The notes: generated by a model from the sequence alone, not told the origin. Shown: positions 37,150 to 47,800, counted from the stretch's first letter. The stretch: 64,000 nucleotides of DNA from Nocardioides soli (GCF_014191495.1 NZ_JACHWR010000002.1:806001-870000), one strand, 5' to 3'. Numbers and translations are program-made.

Positions 37150-38096
37150 ACGCCCCGACCCGGCTCGCGGCGTACGGCGTGGGACTCGCGGTCGTGCTCA
37201 CCGGCGGCTGGCTCGTCGGTGAGCGCACCGACCTGGGCGAGGTCGAGCCGGCGGTCGCGAGCCACTCGACACACAGCAGTTCTCAGAAGGGAGCAGCAAT
37301 GGAACCCATGGCCACCACCGAGGAACTGCCCGGGGGACTGCAGGTCTCGGCGAGCGGGTACACCCTCGACCTTGCGCCGACCGGGTACCGCGCCGGCCGG
37401 CGGGAGGTCGGCTTTCGGATCACCGGCCCGGACGGAGAGCCCGTCACCGAGTACGAGAGGTCCCACGAGAAGGACCTGCACCTGATCGCTGTCCGCCGCG
37501 ACTTCTCCGGCTTCCAGCACGTCCACCCGTCCTTCGATGCCGCAACCGGCACCTGGTCGGTGGAACTGGACCTGAGTCCCGGGGCGTGGCGGGTCTTCGC
37601 CGACTTCGTCCCTGCCGGGGGCGAGGGCCTGACCCTCGGGGCCGACCTCGCCGTCGCCGGCGACGCGGGTGCGCAGCGCCTTCCCGAGCCGACCCGCACG
37701 GCGACCGTCGGCGGCTTCACCGTCACCGTGACCGGTGACCTCGTGACGGGCGAGCACTCCGCGCTCGACTTCGAGATCAGCAAGGGCGGGGAGCCGGTCA
37801 CCGACCTGGAGCCGTACCTGGGTGCCTACGGCCACCTCGTCGCGCTTCGGGAGGGCGACCTCGCCTACCTGCACGTCCACCCAGGCGGCGAGCCCGGCGA
37901 CGGGGTCACCTCGCCCGGCCCGACTGTCGACTTCGGGGCCGAGGTGCCCAGCTCCGGTCGCTACCACCTCTTCCTCGACTTCAAGGTCGACGGAGTCGTC
38001 CACACCGCACCGCTCACCCTGGACGCCGAGTCCACCGCGGCCGACGCCGCCAAGGGCGCCGGCGAGCCGGCCCACTCGAGCGACCACCGGCACTGA
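37146..38096 (+). CDS. Membrane-anchored copper-operon protein, two beta domains with His-rich sites
   Basis: 316 residues. One N-terminal membrane segment (about 8-25: [19 protein letters not shown]) probably anchors it outward. Two similar domains of about 100 residues follow, each ending in a comparable block: [20 protein letters not shown] in the first and [20 protein letters not shown] in the second. The HxHP repeats look like metal sites, and the C-terminus ends HSSDHRH. Such proteins are common in actinobacterial copper operons, but their role (extracytoplasmic copper binding or delivery) is inferred. Lies between the chaperone and CopA genes. Confidence 0.75.
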   Translation: MNAPTRLAAYGVGLAVVLTGGWLVGERTDLGEVEPAVASHSTHSSSQKGAAMEPMATTEELPGGLQVSASGYTLDLAPTGYRAGRREVGFRITGPDGEPVTEYERSHEKDLHLIAVRRDFSGFQHVHPSFDAATGTWSVELDLSPGAWRVFADFVPAGGEGLTLGADLAVAGDAGAQRLPEPTRTATVGGFTVTVTGDLVTGEHSALDFEISKGGEPVTDLEPYLGAYGHLVALREGDLAYLHVHPGGEPGDGVTSPGPTVDFGAEVPSSGRYHLFLDFKVDGVVHTAPLTLDAESTAADAAKGAGEPAHSSDHRH

Positions 38097-38128
38097 GCCA
38101 TCACCACGAGAGGCACGAGGAGCGCCAG

Positions 38129-40426
38129 ATGAGCACGATCGCCGACACCGTCGGCACCCCAGCCCCCGCAGGGACCGATGTCGAGCTGCTGTTGACCGGG
38201 ATGACCTGCGCCTCGTGCGCCAACCGCATCGAGCGCAGGCTCAACAAGCTCGACGGCGTCACCGCCACCGTCAACTACGCCACCGAGAAGGCGAAGGTCA
38301 CCGTTGCCGACGGCGTGACCACCGACGACCTGGTGGCGGCGGTCGAATCGGCGGGGTACGGCGCGAGGCTGCCCGAGCCGCCCAGCGCGGCCGACGACGG
38401 CGCCTCCCGGGCGGGCGGCTCCGTCGACGACGAGGCCGACCGCGCTCTGCGGGCGCTGCGCAACCGGCTCGTCGTCTCCGCGCTGCTGAGCGTCCCGGTG
38501 ATCGCGATGGCGATGGCGCCGGCGCTGCAGTTCACCAACTGGCAGTGGCTCTCCCTCACCCTGGCCGCGCCGGTCGTGATCTGGGGTGCCCTCCCGTTCC
38601 ACCAGGCGGCCTGGGCCAATCTCAAGCACGGCACCGCGACCATGGACACGCTGGTCTCGATGGGTACGACGGCCGCCTTCGGGTGGTCGGTCTACGCGCT
38701 GTTCTGGGGCGACGCCGGGGTGTCGGGGATGACCCACCCGTTCGAGCTGACGATCGAGCGCACCAGCGGAACCTCGAACATCTATCTCGAGGCCGCGGCC
38801 GGCATCATCACCTTCATCCTGTTGGGCCGCTACATCGAGCACCGGTCCAAGCGCAACGCCGGCGCGGCCCTGCGTGCCCTGCTCGACATGGGCGCACGAG
38901 ACGTCAGCGTCCTGCGTGACGGCGTGGAGCAGCGCGTGCCGGTGGCGCAGCTCGCGGTGGGCGACCTGTTCGTCGTCCGGCCGGGGGAGAAGATCGCCAC
39001 CGACGGCGTGGTCGAGGAGGGTCGCTCCGCGGTCGACGAGTCGATGCTCACCGGCGAGTCCGTGCCGATCGAGGTCGGCGCGGGCGACTCCGTGGTCGGC
39101 GCGACCGTCAACGCCTCGGGCCGCCTCGTCGTGAAGGCGACCCGGGTCGGCGCCGACACGCAGCTGGCCCAGATGGCCAGGCTGGTCGAGGACGCCCAGA
39201 CCGGCAAGGCCGCCGTCCAGCGGCTGGCCGACCGGATCTCCGGCATCTTCGTCCCGGTCGTGATCGCGGTCGCCGTCGGCACCTTCGGGTTCTGGCTGGG
39301 CAGCGACGCCGGCGTCGCGGGTGCGCTGACCGCGATGGTCGCCGTGCTGATCGTGGCCTGCCCGTGCGCGCTCGGCCTCGCGACCCCGACCGCGCTCATG
39401 GTCGGCACCGGCCGCGGCGCCCAGCTCGGCATCCTCATCAAGGGGCCCGAGGTCCTGGAGCAGACCCGCAAGGTCGACACGGTCGTCCTCGACAAGACCG
39501 GCACCGTCACCACCGGCGAGATGAGCCTGGCCGAGACCCACGTGGCGGTCGGTGAGGACGTCGCCGAGGTGCTGCGCCTCGCCGGTGCGCTGGAAGATGC
39601 CTCCGAGCACCCGATCGCCCGCGCCATCGCCGACGCGGCCCGCGAGGCAGGCGACCTCGGGCAGGTGGAGGACTTCGCCAACGTCGAAGGGCTCGGTGTG
39701 CAGGGCATCGTCGACGGTCACGCCGTCCTGGTGGGTCGTCCGCAGCTGCTCGCCGAGTGGTCCCAGCACCTGACGGACGATCTCCAGGGCGCCTTCGACG
39801 ACGCCTCCGGCCGGGGCCTCACGGCCGTGGCCGTGGGCTGGGACGGCCGGGCCCGCGCGGTGCTGGTCGTCGCCGATCAGGTCAAGGACACCTCGGCCGA
39901 GGCCATCCGAGAGCTGCGCGGGCTCGGCCTCCGGCCGATCCTGCTCACCGGCGACAACCAGCGGGTCGCCCGTACCGTCGCCGCCCAGGTCGGGATCGAC
40001 GCCGAGGACGTCTTCGCCGAGGTCCTGCCCGGCGACAAGGTCGACGTCGTCAAGCGGCTCCAGGCCGAGGGGCGGGTCGTCGCCATGGTCGGCGACGGCG
40101 TCAACGACGCCGCCGCCCTGGCTCAGGCCGACCTCGGCCTCGCCATGGGCACCGGCACCGACGTCGCGATCGAGGCCAGCGACCTCACCCTGGTGCGGGG
40201 CGACCTGCGGGTCGCGGTCGACGCCATCCGGCTCTCCCGCAGGACGCTCGGCATCATCAAGAGCAACCTCTTCTGGGCCTTCGGCTACAACACCGCCGCC
40301 ATCCCGATCGCGGCCGCCGGCCTGCTCAACCCGATGCTCGCCGGTGCGGCCATGGCCTTCTCCTCGGTGTCGGTGGTGGGCAACAGCCTGCGGCTCAAGC
40401 GGTTCCGCAGCTCGCTGGTGGGTTGA
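38129..40426 (+). CDS. copA: Copper-translocating P1B-type ATPase CopA
   Basis: 765 residues. N-terminal HMA domain with GMTCASC (residues 24-30); eight expected helices; TGES motif in [13 protein letters not shown]; the transmembrane CPC in [12 protein letters not shown] near residue 411; phosphorylated Asp in [10 protein letters not shown] near 455; SEHPIARAI with the P1B His-Pro; and [10 protein letters not shown] hinge. Exports Cu(I) from the cytoplasm using ATP. ATG 38129 follows a 32-base gap after the HxHP protein; GGAG upstream. Last gene of the CsoR-type operon. Confidence 0.93.
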   Translation: MSTIADTVGTPAPAGTDVELLLTGMTCASCANRIERRLNKLDGVTATVNYATEKAKVTVADGVTTDDLVAAVESAGYGARLPEPPSAADDGASRAGGSVDDEADRALRALRNRLVVSALLSVPVIAMAMAPALQFTNWQWLSLTLAAPVVIWGALPFHQAAWANLKHGTATMDTLVSMGTTAAFGWSVYALFWGDAGVSGMTHPFELTIERTSGTSNIYLEAAAGIITFILLGRYIEHRSKRNAGAALRALLDMGARDVSVLRDGVEQRVPVAQLAVGDLFVVRPGEKIATDGVVEEGRSAVDESMLTGESVPIEVGAGDSVVGATVNASGRLVVKATRVGADTQLAQMARLVEDAQTGKAAVQRLADRISGIFVPVVIAVAVGTFGFWLGSDAGVAGALTAMVAVLIVACPCALGLATPTALMVGTGRGAQLGILIKGPEVLEQTRKVDTVVLDKTGTVTTGEMSLAETHVAVGEDVAEVLRLAGALEDASEHPIARAIADAAREAGDLGQVEDFANVEGLGVQGIVDGHAVLVGRPQLLAEWSQHLTDDLQGAFDDASGRGLTAVAVGWDGRARAVLVVADQVKDTSAEAIRELRGLGLRPILLTGDNQRVARTVAAQVGIDAEDVFAEVLPGDKVDVVKRLQAEGRVVAMVGDGVNDAAALAQADLGLAMGTGTDVAIEASDLTLVRGDLRVAVDAIRLSRRTLGIIKSNLFWAFGYNTAAIPIAAAGLLNPMLAGAAMAFSSVSVVGNSLRLKRFRSSLVG

Positions 40427-40441
40427 GGACGCACGGCGCGG

Positions 40442-40465
40442 CACCCCGGGAGGACACGCGGGGTG
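40442..40465 (+). terminator. Short hairpin after copA
   Basis: Arms CACCCCG (40442-40448) and CGGGGTG (40459-40465), 16 bases after the copA stop. A modest stem; a candidate terminator of the copper operon. The remaining 340 bases to the next gene hold the hairpin at 40586-40625 and no supported gene. Confidence 0.4.
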
Positions 40466-40585
40466 ACCTGTGGAATCGCCGGGCTGGGTCGGCCGACGCC
40501 GGGTGTCCACGGCCTTCACCGATTCACCGGCTGCCCGGGGAAACGACGAGACACGCCGGCGCCCGGCCGGGGTGGTCAGGGAATG

Positions 40586-40625
40586 CGAGTGCGACACGCC
40601 GGGGAACGACGGCGTGTCGCACTCG
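40586..40625. repeat. Perfect 16-bp inverted repeat in the copA-ybaK gap
   Basis: Arms CGAGTGCGACACGCCG (40586-40601) and CGGCGTGTCGCACTCG (40610-40625) around an 8-base loop. It is too far (160 bases) from copA to be its sole terminator, and 180 bases ahead of the next gene. A decayed half-copy (ACGACGAGACACGCCG) occurs 40 bases upstream, suggesting a repeat family or a duplicated hairpin. Confidence 0.6.
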
Positions 40626-40802
40626 GTCTGCCTGACACCGGCGAGCGGCTCCACGGGTCGGCGATGAGTCGGCGCTGCTCCACGCGCACCTCGCGGGCGG
40701 TCTGGGCACTAGTCTGCTGGGCACGGTGTGCGATCGACGCCGTCGCGACCGCGTCGCTGACCGACATCCGCACGCGACGGCCGGCCGGCGAGGAGGAGAG
40801 CG

Positions 40803-41282
40803 ATGACCAGCCCGGGTGAGGCACGGGCCGCGGTTGCTCTCACGGCCGCGGGCATCGACCACACGATCGTGCGGCACGGCCCCGTGAGGTCGTTGGAGGA
40901 GGCGGCTCAGGCGCGAGGGGTCACCCCCGACCGGGTCATCAAGACCCTGGTCGTACGACGCGGCGCGGACGACTACCTCTTCGTCCTGGTCCCTGGTGAC
41001 CGGCAGATCTCCTGGCCCAAGCTGCGCACCCTCCTCGGGGTGAACCGCCTCTCGATGCCCGACGCCGAGACGGCCCGCGAGGTGACCGGCTACGAGCGCG
41101 GCACCATCACGCCCTTCGGCTCGCTCCGCCCGTGGGCGGTCGTCGCGGACGCGCGGGTCGACGGCACGGTGTCCATCGGCGGTGGCGCCCACGGGGTCTC
41201 CGCGACCGTGTCCGCCGCCGACCTGATCCGAGTCCTGGGTGCGGAGGTCGCCGACGTGACCGACCCGGCCGCTGCTCAGTGA
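40803..41282 (+). CDS. YbaK/ProX-type aminoacyl-tRNA deacylase
   Basis: 159 residues, the full length of the single-domain YbaK/EbsC fold. Landmarks: TIVRHGPVRSLEEAAQARGV, then VIKTLVVRRGADDYLFVLVPGDRQISW and GYERGTITPFGS, which frames the tRNA editing pocket. Members hydrolyse mischarged aminoacyl-tRNAs such as Cys- or Ala-tRNAPro. ATG at 40803 follows GAGGAGAGCG. Its end overlaps the convergent ASCH gene by 7 bases. Confidence 0.87.
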   Translation: MTSPGEARAAVALTAAGIDHTIVRHGPVRSLEEAAQARGVTPDRVIKTLVVRRGADDYLFVLVPGDRQISWPKLRTLLGVNRLSMPDAETAREVTGYERGTITPFGSLRPWAVVADARVDGTVSIGGGAHGVSATVSAADLIRVLGAEVADVTDPAAAQ

Positions 41283-41671
41283 CTGAGGACGAACCTCAGG
41301 CAGACGATGGGAGTGTCGACCTCGACCGGGGTGCCCAGGCCCTCCCAGTGGCGACGGTGGCCCGCCCGCCACTCCTCCAGGTCGGCGTCGCCCTCCCCCT
41401 CCGCCATGGCGAACGCCCACGGGACCTCGCCGAAGGCCAGCACCTCGACCCCGGTCACCTCGACCGTGCCGACCTGCTGGCCGTCATCGTCGAGGAGGGC
41501 AAGACGTTCGCCGACATGCTCGATCGGCTCGCCTTCCTCCTCGTACTCGCTCCGCAGGTCGGCCGTCGCCTGCTTGCGCCCGTCCAGCACGAGAGCGTTG
41601 AGTCGCGCGCGCAGGTCGCCCGGCGTCCCGAGCTCGAGGGCGCGGAGGCCACCGACCCTGGGCCAGGTCAT
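41276..41671 (-). CDS. ASCH-domain protein
   Basis: 131 residues. ASCH fold features: LELGTPGDLRARLNALVLDGRKQATADL near the start (the G-K-T/A strand), VTGVEVLAFGEVPWAFA, and EGEGDADLEEWRAGHRRHWE near the end. ASCH domains are PUA-like RNA-binding folds, some with amidohydrolase or nuclease activity on modified nucleosides. A stand-alone gene convergent with and overlapping the YbaK gene. Exact role unknown. Confidence 0.82.
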   Translation of the reverse strand: MTWPRVGGLRALELGTPGDLRARLNALVLDGRKQATADLRSEYEEEGEPIEHVGERLALLDDDGQQVGTVEVTGVEVLAFGEVPWAFAMAEGEGDADLEEWRAGHRRHWEGLGTPVEVDTPIVCLRFVLSH

Positions 41672-41738
41672 CGGGACCCGCCCGAGTCGGCCCGACGGCG
41701 CGGTTGCATGCCGTGGAGGTGTCGCTTGGCGCGGCTCT

Positions 41739-41777
41739 CGAACATGTTAAGAGTATCGGCGAGACTTGACATGTTCG
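41739..41777. promoter_or_regulatory. 9-bp inverted repeat upstream of the ASCH gene
   Basis: CGAACATGT (41739-41747) and ACATGTTCG (41769-41777) form a perfect inverted repeat with a 21-base centre, 67 bases upstream of the ASCH start at 41671. The rest of the 300-base gap (41672-41968) shows no gene. The site could bind a dimeric regulator, but no regulator gene adjoins it. Confidence 0.4.
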
Positions 41778-41968
41778 GTCGATGTGTTAGCTGAGCATGC
41801 ATGTCACCGCATGTCGCCGTGCGTCTCCGCACGGATCGCGGCTGTGTGCTCCTCGATTCCGGTCGGTCCCGGTCGAGGTCCGCGGCAACACTCGCGTGCC
41901 GACCGAGACGCGCCTCCCGTCCTGAACGGCATCGCTCTTCCGAGGCCACCGTCAGCAACCAGGCCGAC

Positions 41969-42265
41969 TCACGGCGATTCGAGCCGTCGCCACCAGGTGT
42001 CGTCGCGGTACTCGGCGGGTAGCTCGTCGACGGCGGTTCCGATGTCCACCTCCAGTGGCTCGAGTGCGTCGAAGTACTCATCGCGCAGTGAGCGGGGGAG
42101 CTCAGCGCCACACCAGGGACAGAACTCGATGACCTGGAGCGCGCGATGGCCGGCGACGAGCTCGATCCAGTACTCCCGGAAGCGATCGGTGTAGCCGATC
42201 GGCAGTCGGCTGTCCTCGATGAACGTCCGCATCTGAGGACAGTCGTGCGGCAGGTACCCGGGCAT
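41969..42265 (-). CDS. Small protein with CPWCG zinc-knuckle-like motif (DUF6980-like)
   Basis: 98 residues from ATG 42265. It reads DCPQMRTFIEDSRLPIGYTD near the start, then VIEFCPWCGAELPRSLRDEYFD. The CPWCG pair together with Cys9 could form a zinc site. This architecture is widespread in uncharacterised bacterial proteins (DUF6980-type, name from memory). Soluble, no signal peptide. Function unknown. It ends at an isolated position, 65 bases past the start-distal end of the peptidase gene. Confidence 0.7.
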   Translation of the reverse strand: MPGYLPHDCPQMRTFIEDSRLPIGYTDRFREYWIELVAGHRALQVIEFCPWCGAELPRSLRDEYFDALEPLEVDIGTAVDELPAEYRDDTWWRRLESP

Positions 42266-42330
42266 GGCGCAAGTCTGCCGCTTGGTCGGCGGTGCTCGAC
42301 ACAAGGGCGAGCCGTGAGGCCGATGCTCGG

Positions 42331-42990
42331 CTACGAGCGGAGCACCTTCCAGTGTCCCTCGGAGACGACCTCGACGGTGCCGTCGGTCACCGCGATGGCC
42401 GTCTGGTCGTCGATGGCGTACGCCGGCCCCGCGATCTCGCGCGCCCATCGCTCGGCCTCGGCCAGGGTGTTCTCCGGCACCTCGTCGAGGTGCGGGAAGA
42501 TCGAGAAGTCGACGACCCCGAGCGTCCGGTCGTCCGGCGCGGAGGGCCACTCGACGAAGTCGGCGCCGATCCGCGGGGTGAGCACCATGCTGCCGGCGCT
42601 CAGCCCCACCCAGACGGTGTCCCGCAGCGACGGCAGGAGGTCGGCGAGCCCGGACTGCCGCATCCAGTGGCACAGGTACGTCGCCTCGCCACCGGCCACC
42701 AGCAGGACGTCGGCGTCGCGGACCCAGGGGACCCACCGCTCCTCGTCGATGCTCGGCAGCGCCGTCAGCTCGAGCACGCCGAGCGACCGCCAGCCCAGGT
42801 CGCACATCGGCAGGTGGCTGCGGCCGCTGACGAAGCGCCACGCCGAGTCCGGCCCACACATGGGATGGCCGTACTGAGCGGTGGGGATGCAGAGGGCGCG
42901 GGCCTCCGCGATCGGCTTGTCCAGCAGGCCGACCAGCGCGTCGTGGATGCTCGGGTTCGTGACTCCCGCGGACGTGAGCAGCAGCCTCAC
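42331..42990 (-). CDS. Peptidase E-like (family S51) serine peptidase
   Basis: 219 residues from GTG 42990, chosen because AGGAGG lies 6 bases upstream; the open frame extends to 43107 without similarity. Rossmann-like fold with DVLLVAGGEATYLCHWM and the nucleophile in VWVGLSAGSMVLT, the S51 motif GxSAGS. PHLDEVPENTLAEAERWA near the end holds the likely catalytic His. Family members cleave Asp-dipeptides or process peptides such as cyanophycin products. Cytoplasmic; substrate unknown. Confidence 0.83.
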   Translation of the reverse strand: MRLLLTSAGVTNPSIHDALVGLLDKPIAEARALCIPTAQYGHPMCGPDSAWRFVSGRSHLPMCDLGWRSLGVLELTALPSIDEERWVPWVRDADVLLVAGGEATYLCHWMRQSGLADLLPSLRDTVWVGLSAGSMVLTPRIGADFVEWPSAPDDRTLGVVDFSIFPHLDEVPENTLAEAERWAREIAGPAYAIDDQTAIAVTDGTVEVVSEGHWKVLRS

Positions 42991-43075
42991 GATCGCCTCC
43001 TCTGCAGAGCGGTGGTCTCGCGCTCCTCGAGGTGAGGAGCGCGGTGCATGGGAAGACTGCAGGCAGCGGCGAAAC

Positions 43076-43957
43076 TCATCGCCGCCGCGACCCGGCCAGC
43101 ACCCCACGGGTGAACTGGGCGAGGCCCGTCGGCAGGCTCGTGGGGCATCGTCGGGCCGCGGCGGCGCTGACCTCGTCGAGCACCGACGCGCTGGCGATCA
43201 GGGCGGCCCGCAGCTCGGCGAGGTCGAGGCCCGCCACGGTCGCCCCGATGCCCACCGGCAGCGAGGACGGGTCGTGGTCGAGGACCTGCGACAGGCCGTG
43301 CCACGGGTAGCTCGTGCCCTGGGCCGCCGCCCAGAGCGCCCAGATGTGCCGCCGGGCCTCCTCGAGACGCTGGTGCGCCTCCCACGGGGACTCGCGGCGC
43401 AGGTACTTGTCCGCGTCGAGCAGCGCCCGCCAGCCCAGGAAGGCCCAGGTGCGGACCCGGTCCCCGGCCACGTCGTACGCCGAGGGCATGGCCGTGTCGT
43501 CCCCGACGTCGCCTGTGCGGTACAGCGAGACGAAGTCCGGCGCCGCGTCGCCGCGCCGCACCTCCGCCTCCGCGATGACGGCCAGATCGAGCTGCACGCC
43601 GTCGGTGAGCTGGGCGAAGACCCGCCGGATGAAGAGCTCGCCGGTCGACGACTCGTCGCGGAGGAGGTCGATCAACCCCCAACCGCTCAGTCGCTCGACC
43701 AGTGACTCCTCGACCTCGCGCACCCGCTCGGCGCCGCCAGCACCCCGCTCGGCACCGACGCCGATCGCGGCGTCGACGTCGGAGAGCTCGTCGGCGGCGC
43801 CCCGACCCAGCGAGCAGCCCACCGACAGCGAGGTCACCGTTGGGGCGCTCTCGCAGAAGTCGAGCAGTCCGGCGAGCGCCGATCGCTGACCGTCGAGCCG
43901 CGGTGGGAGTGCCGAGATCCAGTCGCGTCCGCCTGCGATGCCTGCCATGGTCGCCAT
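43076..43957 (-). CDS. Nucleotidyltransferase-like protein
   Basis: 293 residues. The segment SVGCSLGRGAADELSDVDAA near residues 44-63 has the GS..x(9)..DxD arrangement of the polymerase-beta nucleotidyltransferase fold. The rest is helical, with RTWAFLGWRALLDADKYLRR resembling C-terminal parts of aminoglycoside adenylyltransferase-like enzymes. It might transfer a nucleotide to a small molecule, but the classical GS is GC-S and the substrate is not evident. Overlaps no gene; the glyoxalase-fold gene starts 70 bases away on the other strand. Confidence 0.65.
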   Translation of the reverse strand: MATMAGIAGGRDWISALPPRLDGQRSALAGLLDFCESAPTVTSLSVGCSLGRGAADELSDVDAAIGVGAERGAGGAERVREVEESLVERLSGWGLIDLLRDESSTGELFIRRVFAQLTDGVQLDLAVIAEAEVRRGDAAPDFVSLYRTGDVGDDTAMPSAYDVAGDRVRTWAFLGWRALLDADKYLRRESPWEAHQRLEEARRHIWALWAAAQGTSYPWHGLSQVLDHDPSSLPVGIGATVAGLDLAELRAALIASASVLDEVSAAAARRCPTSLPTGLAQFTRGVLAGSRRR

Positions 43958-44027
43958 CCTGCCGGAGCCGGCGTGCGGTGCTCCCGTCGCTGGACGGCGG
44001 AGGCCGGCATCTGCCTACGGTGGGGTC

Positions 44028-44747
44028 GTGTTCCTGGAGAACGTCGTCTTCGACGCTACCGACCCGCAGGCGCTCGGCCGGTTCTGGGAGGCCGCGCTGG
44101 GCACCGAGAGACTGACCGACGAGCTCGCCGGGTTCGAGACCAGGCTGGCCGTCGCGGAGGGGCCGGTGCTCGACCTGTGCTTCCAGCGGGTGCCGGAGCC
44201 CCCGGCGGGGCCCCAGCGCCTGCACCTCGACCTCCGGGGCGCCGAGGAGCAGGAGGCGGTCGTCGAGCGACTTCTCGCCTCGGGCGCCGGACGCGCGGAC
44301 ATCGGTCAGGGGCAGGTGCCGTGGGTGGTGCTCGCCGACCCGGACGGCAACGCATTCTGCGTGATGGAGCAGCGCGCGGCGTACGACGGCACCGGGCCCA
44401 TCGCGGCGCTGCCGCTCGACGTGGCCGACCCCGACCGCGAGCGCGACTTCTGGTCGTGGCTGTCCGGGTGGGTGCCGATCGAGGGGTCCGGGCTGCCCAG
44501 CCTGCAGCACGCGTCGCGCCGCGGCCCCCTGCTCGAGCTGTGTCCGGAGACGGAGCCGAAGGGGCCTGCGAAGAACCGGATCCACCTCGACCTCCGGCTG
44601 GAGCCGGGCGACGACGCCGACGCGGTGGCGCGGGGGATCGCCGATCGCGGCGGCCGCGAGCTCGACCTCGGGTGGGGCGACCTGCCGTGGCGGCACTTCG
44701 CGGACCCGTCCGGCAACGAGTTCTGCGTGCTGCCGTCGCGCGACTGA
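44028..44747 (+). CDS. Double-domain VOC (glyoxalase/bleomycin-resistance fold) protein
   Basis: 239 residues from GTG 44028. The preceding CTACGGT-8-GTG layout suggests a leaderless transcript with TACGGT as the -10. Two VOC halves: NVVFDATDPQALGRFWEAAL to WVVLADPDGNAFCVME, then PLDVADPDRERDFWSWLSGW to RHFADPSGNEFCVLP. Metal-binding His/Glu positions are partly absent, so it may bind ligands without catalysis. Followed by a strong terminator at 44769-44803. Confidence 0.82.
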   Translation: MFLENVVFDATDPQALGRFWEAALGTERLTDELAGFETRLAVAEGPVLDLCFQRVPEPPAGPQRLHLDLRGAEEQEAVVERLLASGAGRADIGQGQVPWVVLADPDGNAFCVMEQRAAYDGTGPIAALPLDVADPDRERDFWSWLSGWVPIEGSGLPSLQHASRRGPLLELCPETEPKGPAKNRIHLDLRLEPGDDADAVARGIADRGGRELDLGWGDLPWRHFADPSGNEFCVLPSRD

Positions 44748-44768
44748 GAGACAGTCTCCCGACGGGCG

Positions 44769-44803
44769 GAGGTGGGGCCGGACGGGAGTTCCGGCCCCAC
44801 CTC
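44769..44803 (+). terminator. Perfect 13-bp hairpin terminator after the VOC gene
   Basis: Arms GAGGTGGGGCCGG (44769-44781) and CCGGCCCCACCTC (44791-44803) around a 9-base loop, 22 bases after the VOC stop and 10 bases before element D. Confidence 0.75.
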
Positions 44804-44812
44804 GCGGGCGAC

Positions 44813-44877
44813 CTAGGCCGTGTTGCTCAATTCCGCGCCTGCTACGCGACGGCGCCTACTTGATCAACACGGCCTAG
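44813..44877. repeat. CTAG-bounded palindromic element D (65 bp)
   Basis: Begins CTAGGCCGTGTTGCTCAA and ends with the complement of CTAGGCCGTGTTGATCAA, so the 18-base arms differ at one position. CTAG stands at both ends (44813-44816, 44874-44877). The right CTAG contains the TAG stop codon of the surface-protein gene (minus strand). It is the shortest of the four CTAG-bounded elements and shares only a GCGACGGCGCCT-like core with the long ones. Confidence 0.72.
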
Positions 44878-47800
44878 AGGACCTCGCTCATCGGGTCGCC
44901 CTTCCGGCGCCGGCCGATCAGCAGCAGCGAGCCGCCGGCGCCCAGGAGCGCGAGCATCGCCGCGACGATCCCGAGACCGATCGTGGTGCCGGTGTTCGGC
45001 AGGTACCCCGTGGGCTGCTCGTCGGGCTCGCCGGAGGCCGCGTCGTCCGCCGCGTCGCCGGCCGGGTCGTCGGCCGGGTCGTCAGCGGAGTCCCCGTCCC
45101 CGCCGACCGCCTCCGTGAGGATCACGCCGGCGTCCCACGTCGGGTCGATGCCTTGGGTGGCGCCGATCTTGTGGTGGTCGTAGCTCCGGGTGAGCGCCGG
45201 GTTCGAGTCGTCGAGCACGATCGTCCGGGTGAGACCGTCGGAGCGGTTCGCGTCGGAGTCGCGTGCGTCGTCGGAGCGGGAGTCGCGCGTGGTGAACTCG
45301 TACTTCTTCCGCTGCTTGTCGGTCAGGGTGAAGTGCACCTGGTAGGTGCCGGCGGGCAGGTTGTCGAAGACGTAGCGCCCGTGGGCGTCGGTGGTCGTGG
45401 TGGCGATCACCTTGCCGTCGCGGAGCAGGTCGACCTTGACGCCGGAGAGTGGCTTCTCTCCCTTGTCCTGGACGCCGTCCTTGTCGGCGTCGATCCAGAC
45501 CACGTCGCCGATCGCGTAGGTCTTGGCCACGTCCTTGACGACCACCCCGGCGTCCCACGTCGGGTCGATGCCCTGGGTCGCGCCGATCTCGCGGTACTCG
45601 TAGCTCCCGGTGAGCGCCGGGTTCGAGTCGTCGAGGACGATCGTGGTCGTGAGCCCGTCGGCCGGGTTCGCGTCGGAGTCCGCCGCGTCGCCGGACCCCG
45701 AGTCGCGCGTGGTGAACTCGTAGGTCTCCTTCTGCTCGTCGGTCAGCGTGAAGCGCACCTGGTAGGTGCCGGCGGGCAGGTTGTCGAAGACGTAGCGCCC
45801 GTGGACGTCGGTGGTCGTGGTGGCGATCACCTTGCCGTCCTGGAGCAGCTCGACCTTGACGCCGGAGAGCGGTGCCTCACCCGCGTCCTGGACGCCGTCC
45901 TTGTCGGCGTCGATCCAGACCACGTCGCCGATCGCGTACGTCTTGCTCACGAACCCGAAGTCCAGCGTCGGGTCGCGGTCACCGTCGTCGTGCAGGTCGC
46001 CGGGCTCGGTCGAGGCCTCCCACGTCGAGGAGTCGCCCGGCCGGTCGCCCTGGCCCGGCCTGGTCGGCACGTAGGGCTTGAGCGGCCCGGCCGACGCCTC
46101 CCGGTCGATGCGGACCGTGTAGGTCTCGTTGCCGGACAGGGCGGGCAGGTTGTCGAAGGTGTACTCGCCGTTCGGGCCCGTGGTGACCGGACCCACCGGG
46201 TTGCCGTCGACGTCGGTCACGGGTCCGCCGTCGGGGCCGACGATGGTCAGCACGACGCCCGGGATGCCGGGCTCGCCCGGATCCTGACGACCGTCGCGGT
46301 CGGTGTCGACCCACACGTAGTCGCCCACCGACACCGACTTGAGCGGGACGATCTCGGCGAAGGTGCTGCCGATCCGGTTGACGACCGGCGCCGAGGCGTC
46401 GGTGATCCGCACCGCGACGTACGCGGCGATGGGTGCGCCGGCGTCCAGGAGCGTCCCGCTCTTCTGCTCGATGGTGACGGTGCCGCTGGCGGTGTCGTGG
46501 GTGGCCTCGAGGTTGCCACCGATGTCGACCGGCCCGCCGGTCGGGTTGGCGCCGGTGGCGGCGTCGGCCTCGGTCACGAAGCCGAGGAACTCCGCCGCGT
46601 TCGGGAGCACGTCGTCGACGGGGATGATCGCCACGTTGTCGTAGCTGCCGTGCGGGATGAACTCGATCCGGTAGACGTAGGTGTCCTGCACCAGGTTCCC
46701 GTGGCCGTCCATCCGCGCCTCGAGGGTCTCGACCCACTCCTGGCTCGAGCGGTCGAAGACCCGCTTGCGTACCTCGGCCTCGTCGCCGTACGACGTGGCC
46801 TCGGCCTCGGTCTCGGACCAGTACAGCGGGTCGCCGTCCGAGCCGAACAGGGTGGCCTTGTTCGTGATGGTCCTGGTCTCCTTGCCCACGAACGGCATCG
46901 TGGTCAGCGAGATCCGGACCTCGTAGGCCTTGCCGGCGCCGCGGGCGTCGACGACCGCCTTGCCGGTGCTGCTCAGCTCGATGACGAGGTTCCCGTCGGC
47001 GTCGGTGCCGAGGTCGAAGTGCGAGGCGGTCAGCGCCTGGCCGTCGTAGGTCCCGGACACCGCCACGGAGGAGGGGTCGTCGAGGTCGAAGACGTCGGTG
47101 TCGACGTAGTCCACAATCGTGCTGGTCCGCGCGTCGATGCCCTTGCCGGCGGCGACCTTGAACGTGTAGTCGACCGTCACGGTCTCGCCCGGGTCGATGG
47201 TCGTGTCCTCGGCCTGCCCGGACTTGGTGAACACGCTCGAGTCGTTGATGCCGCCGCTGGAGTCGGGGAGGGTCACGACGGTCACGTCGCGCTGCGCGTT
47301 GTACGGCGCGCCGTCGCGGTAGTGGAAGGCCGCGACGTTCCGCAGGCGGTACGGCGTCGCGTCCTCGACGGTCGTGGTGCCGGTCTGCTCGAGGCCGGCG
47401 ACGGTGTTGAGCTGGGCCTTGACCGCGATGGAGGCGTTCGTGGTGTTGTCCTTGCCGACGTTGATCAGCAGCCGCTGACCGCTCACGCAGTACTGGCCGA
47501 CGAAGGCGTCGCCGGCGAAGGCGGCGGCGTCGGCCGGGCAGGGCGTGGCCTGGGTCAGGGTGATGCCGCTGGCAGTGACGAAGTCGGCGGCCGTGGTGTT
47601 CCAGGTGGCCTGGGCGGGCAGGTCGTCGCTGATGACCACGTTGCGGTCCAGGGTGAAGTTCGGGCCGCCGGTCCACTGGCGCAGGTCGGCCTTGAGCGTG
47701 TAGGTGATGTCGGCCGGCGGCGTCAGGTTGCCGTCGGCGTCGGTGACGACGTTCCGGGTGCTCCAGTCGGCGGTCTTCGTGAAGGCCTGGCCGATGTTGA

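Noticed and set aside
37961..40654. An 897-codon minus-strand frame over copA
   Set aside because: It lacks any recognisable domain and mirrors the complete CopA motifs on the other strand.
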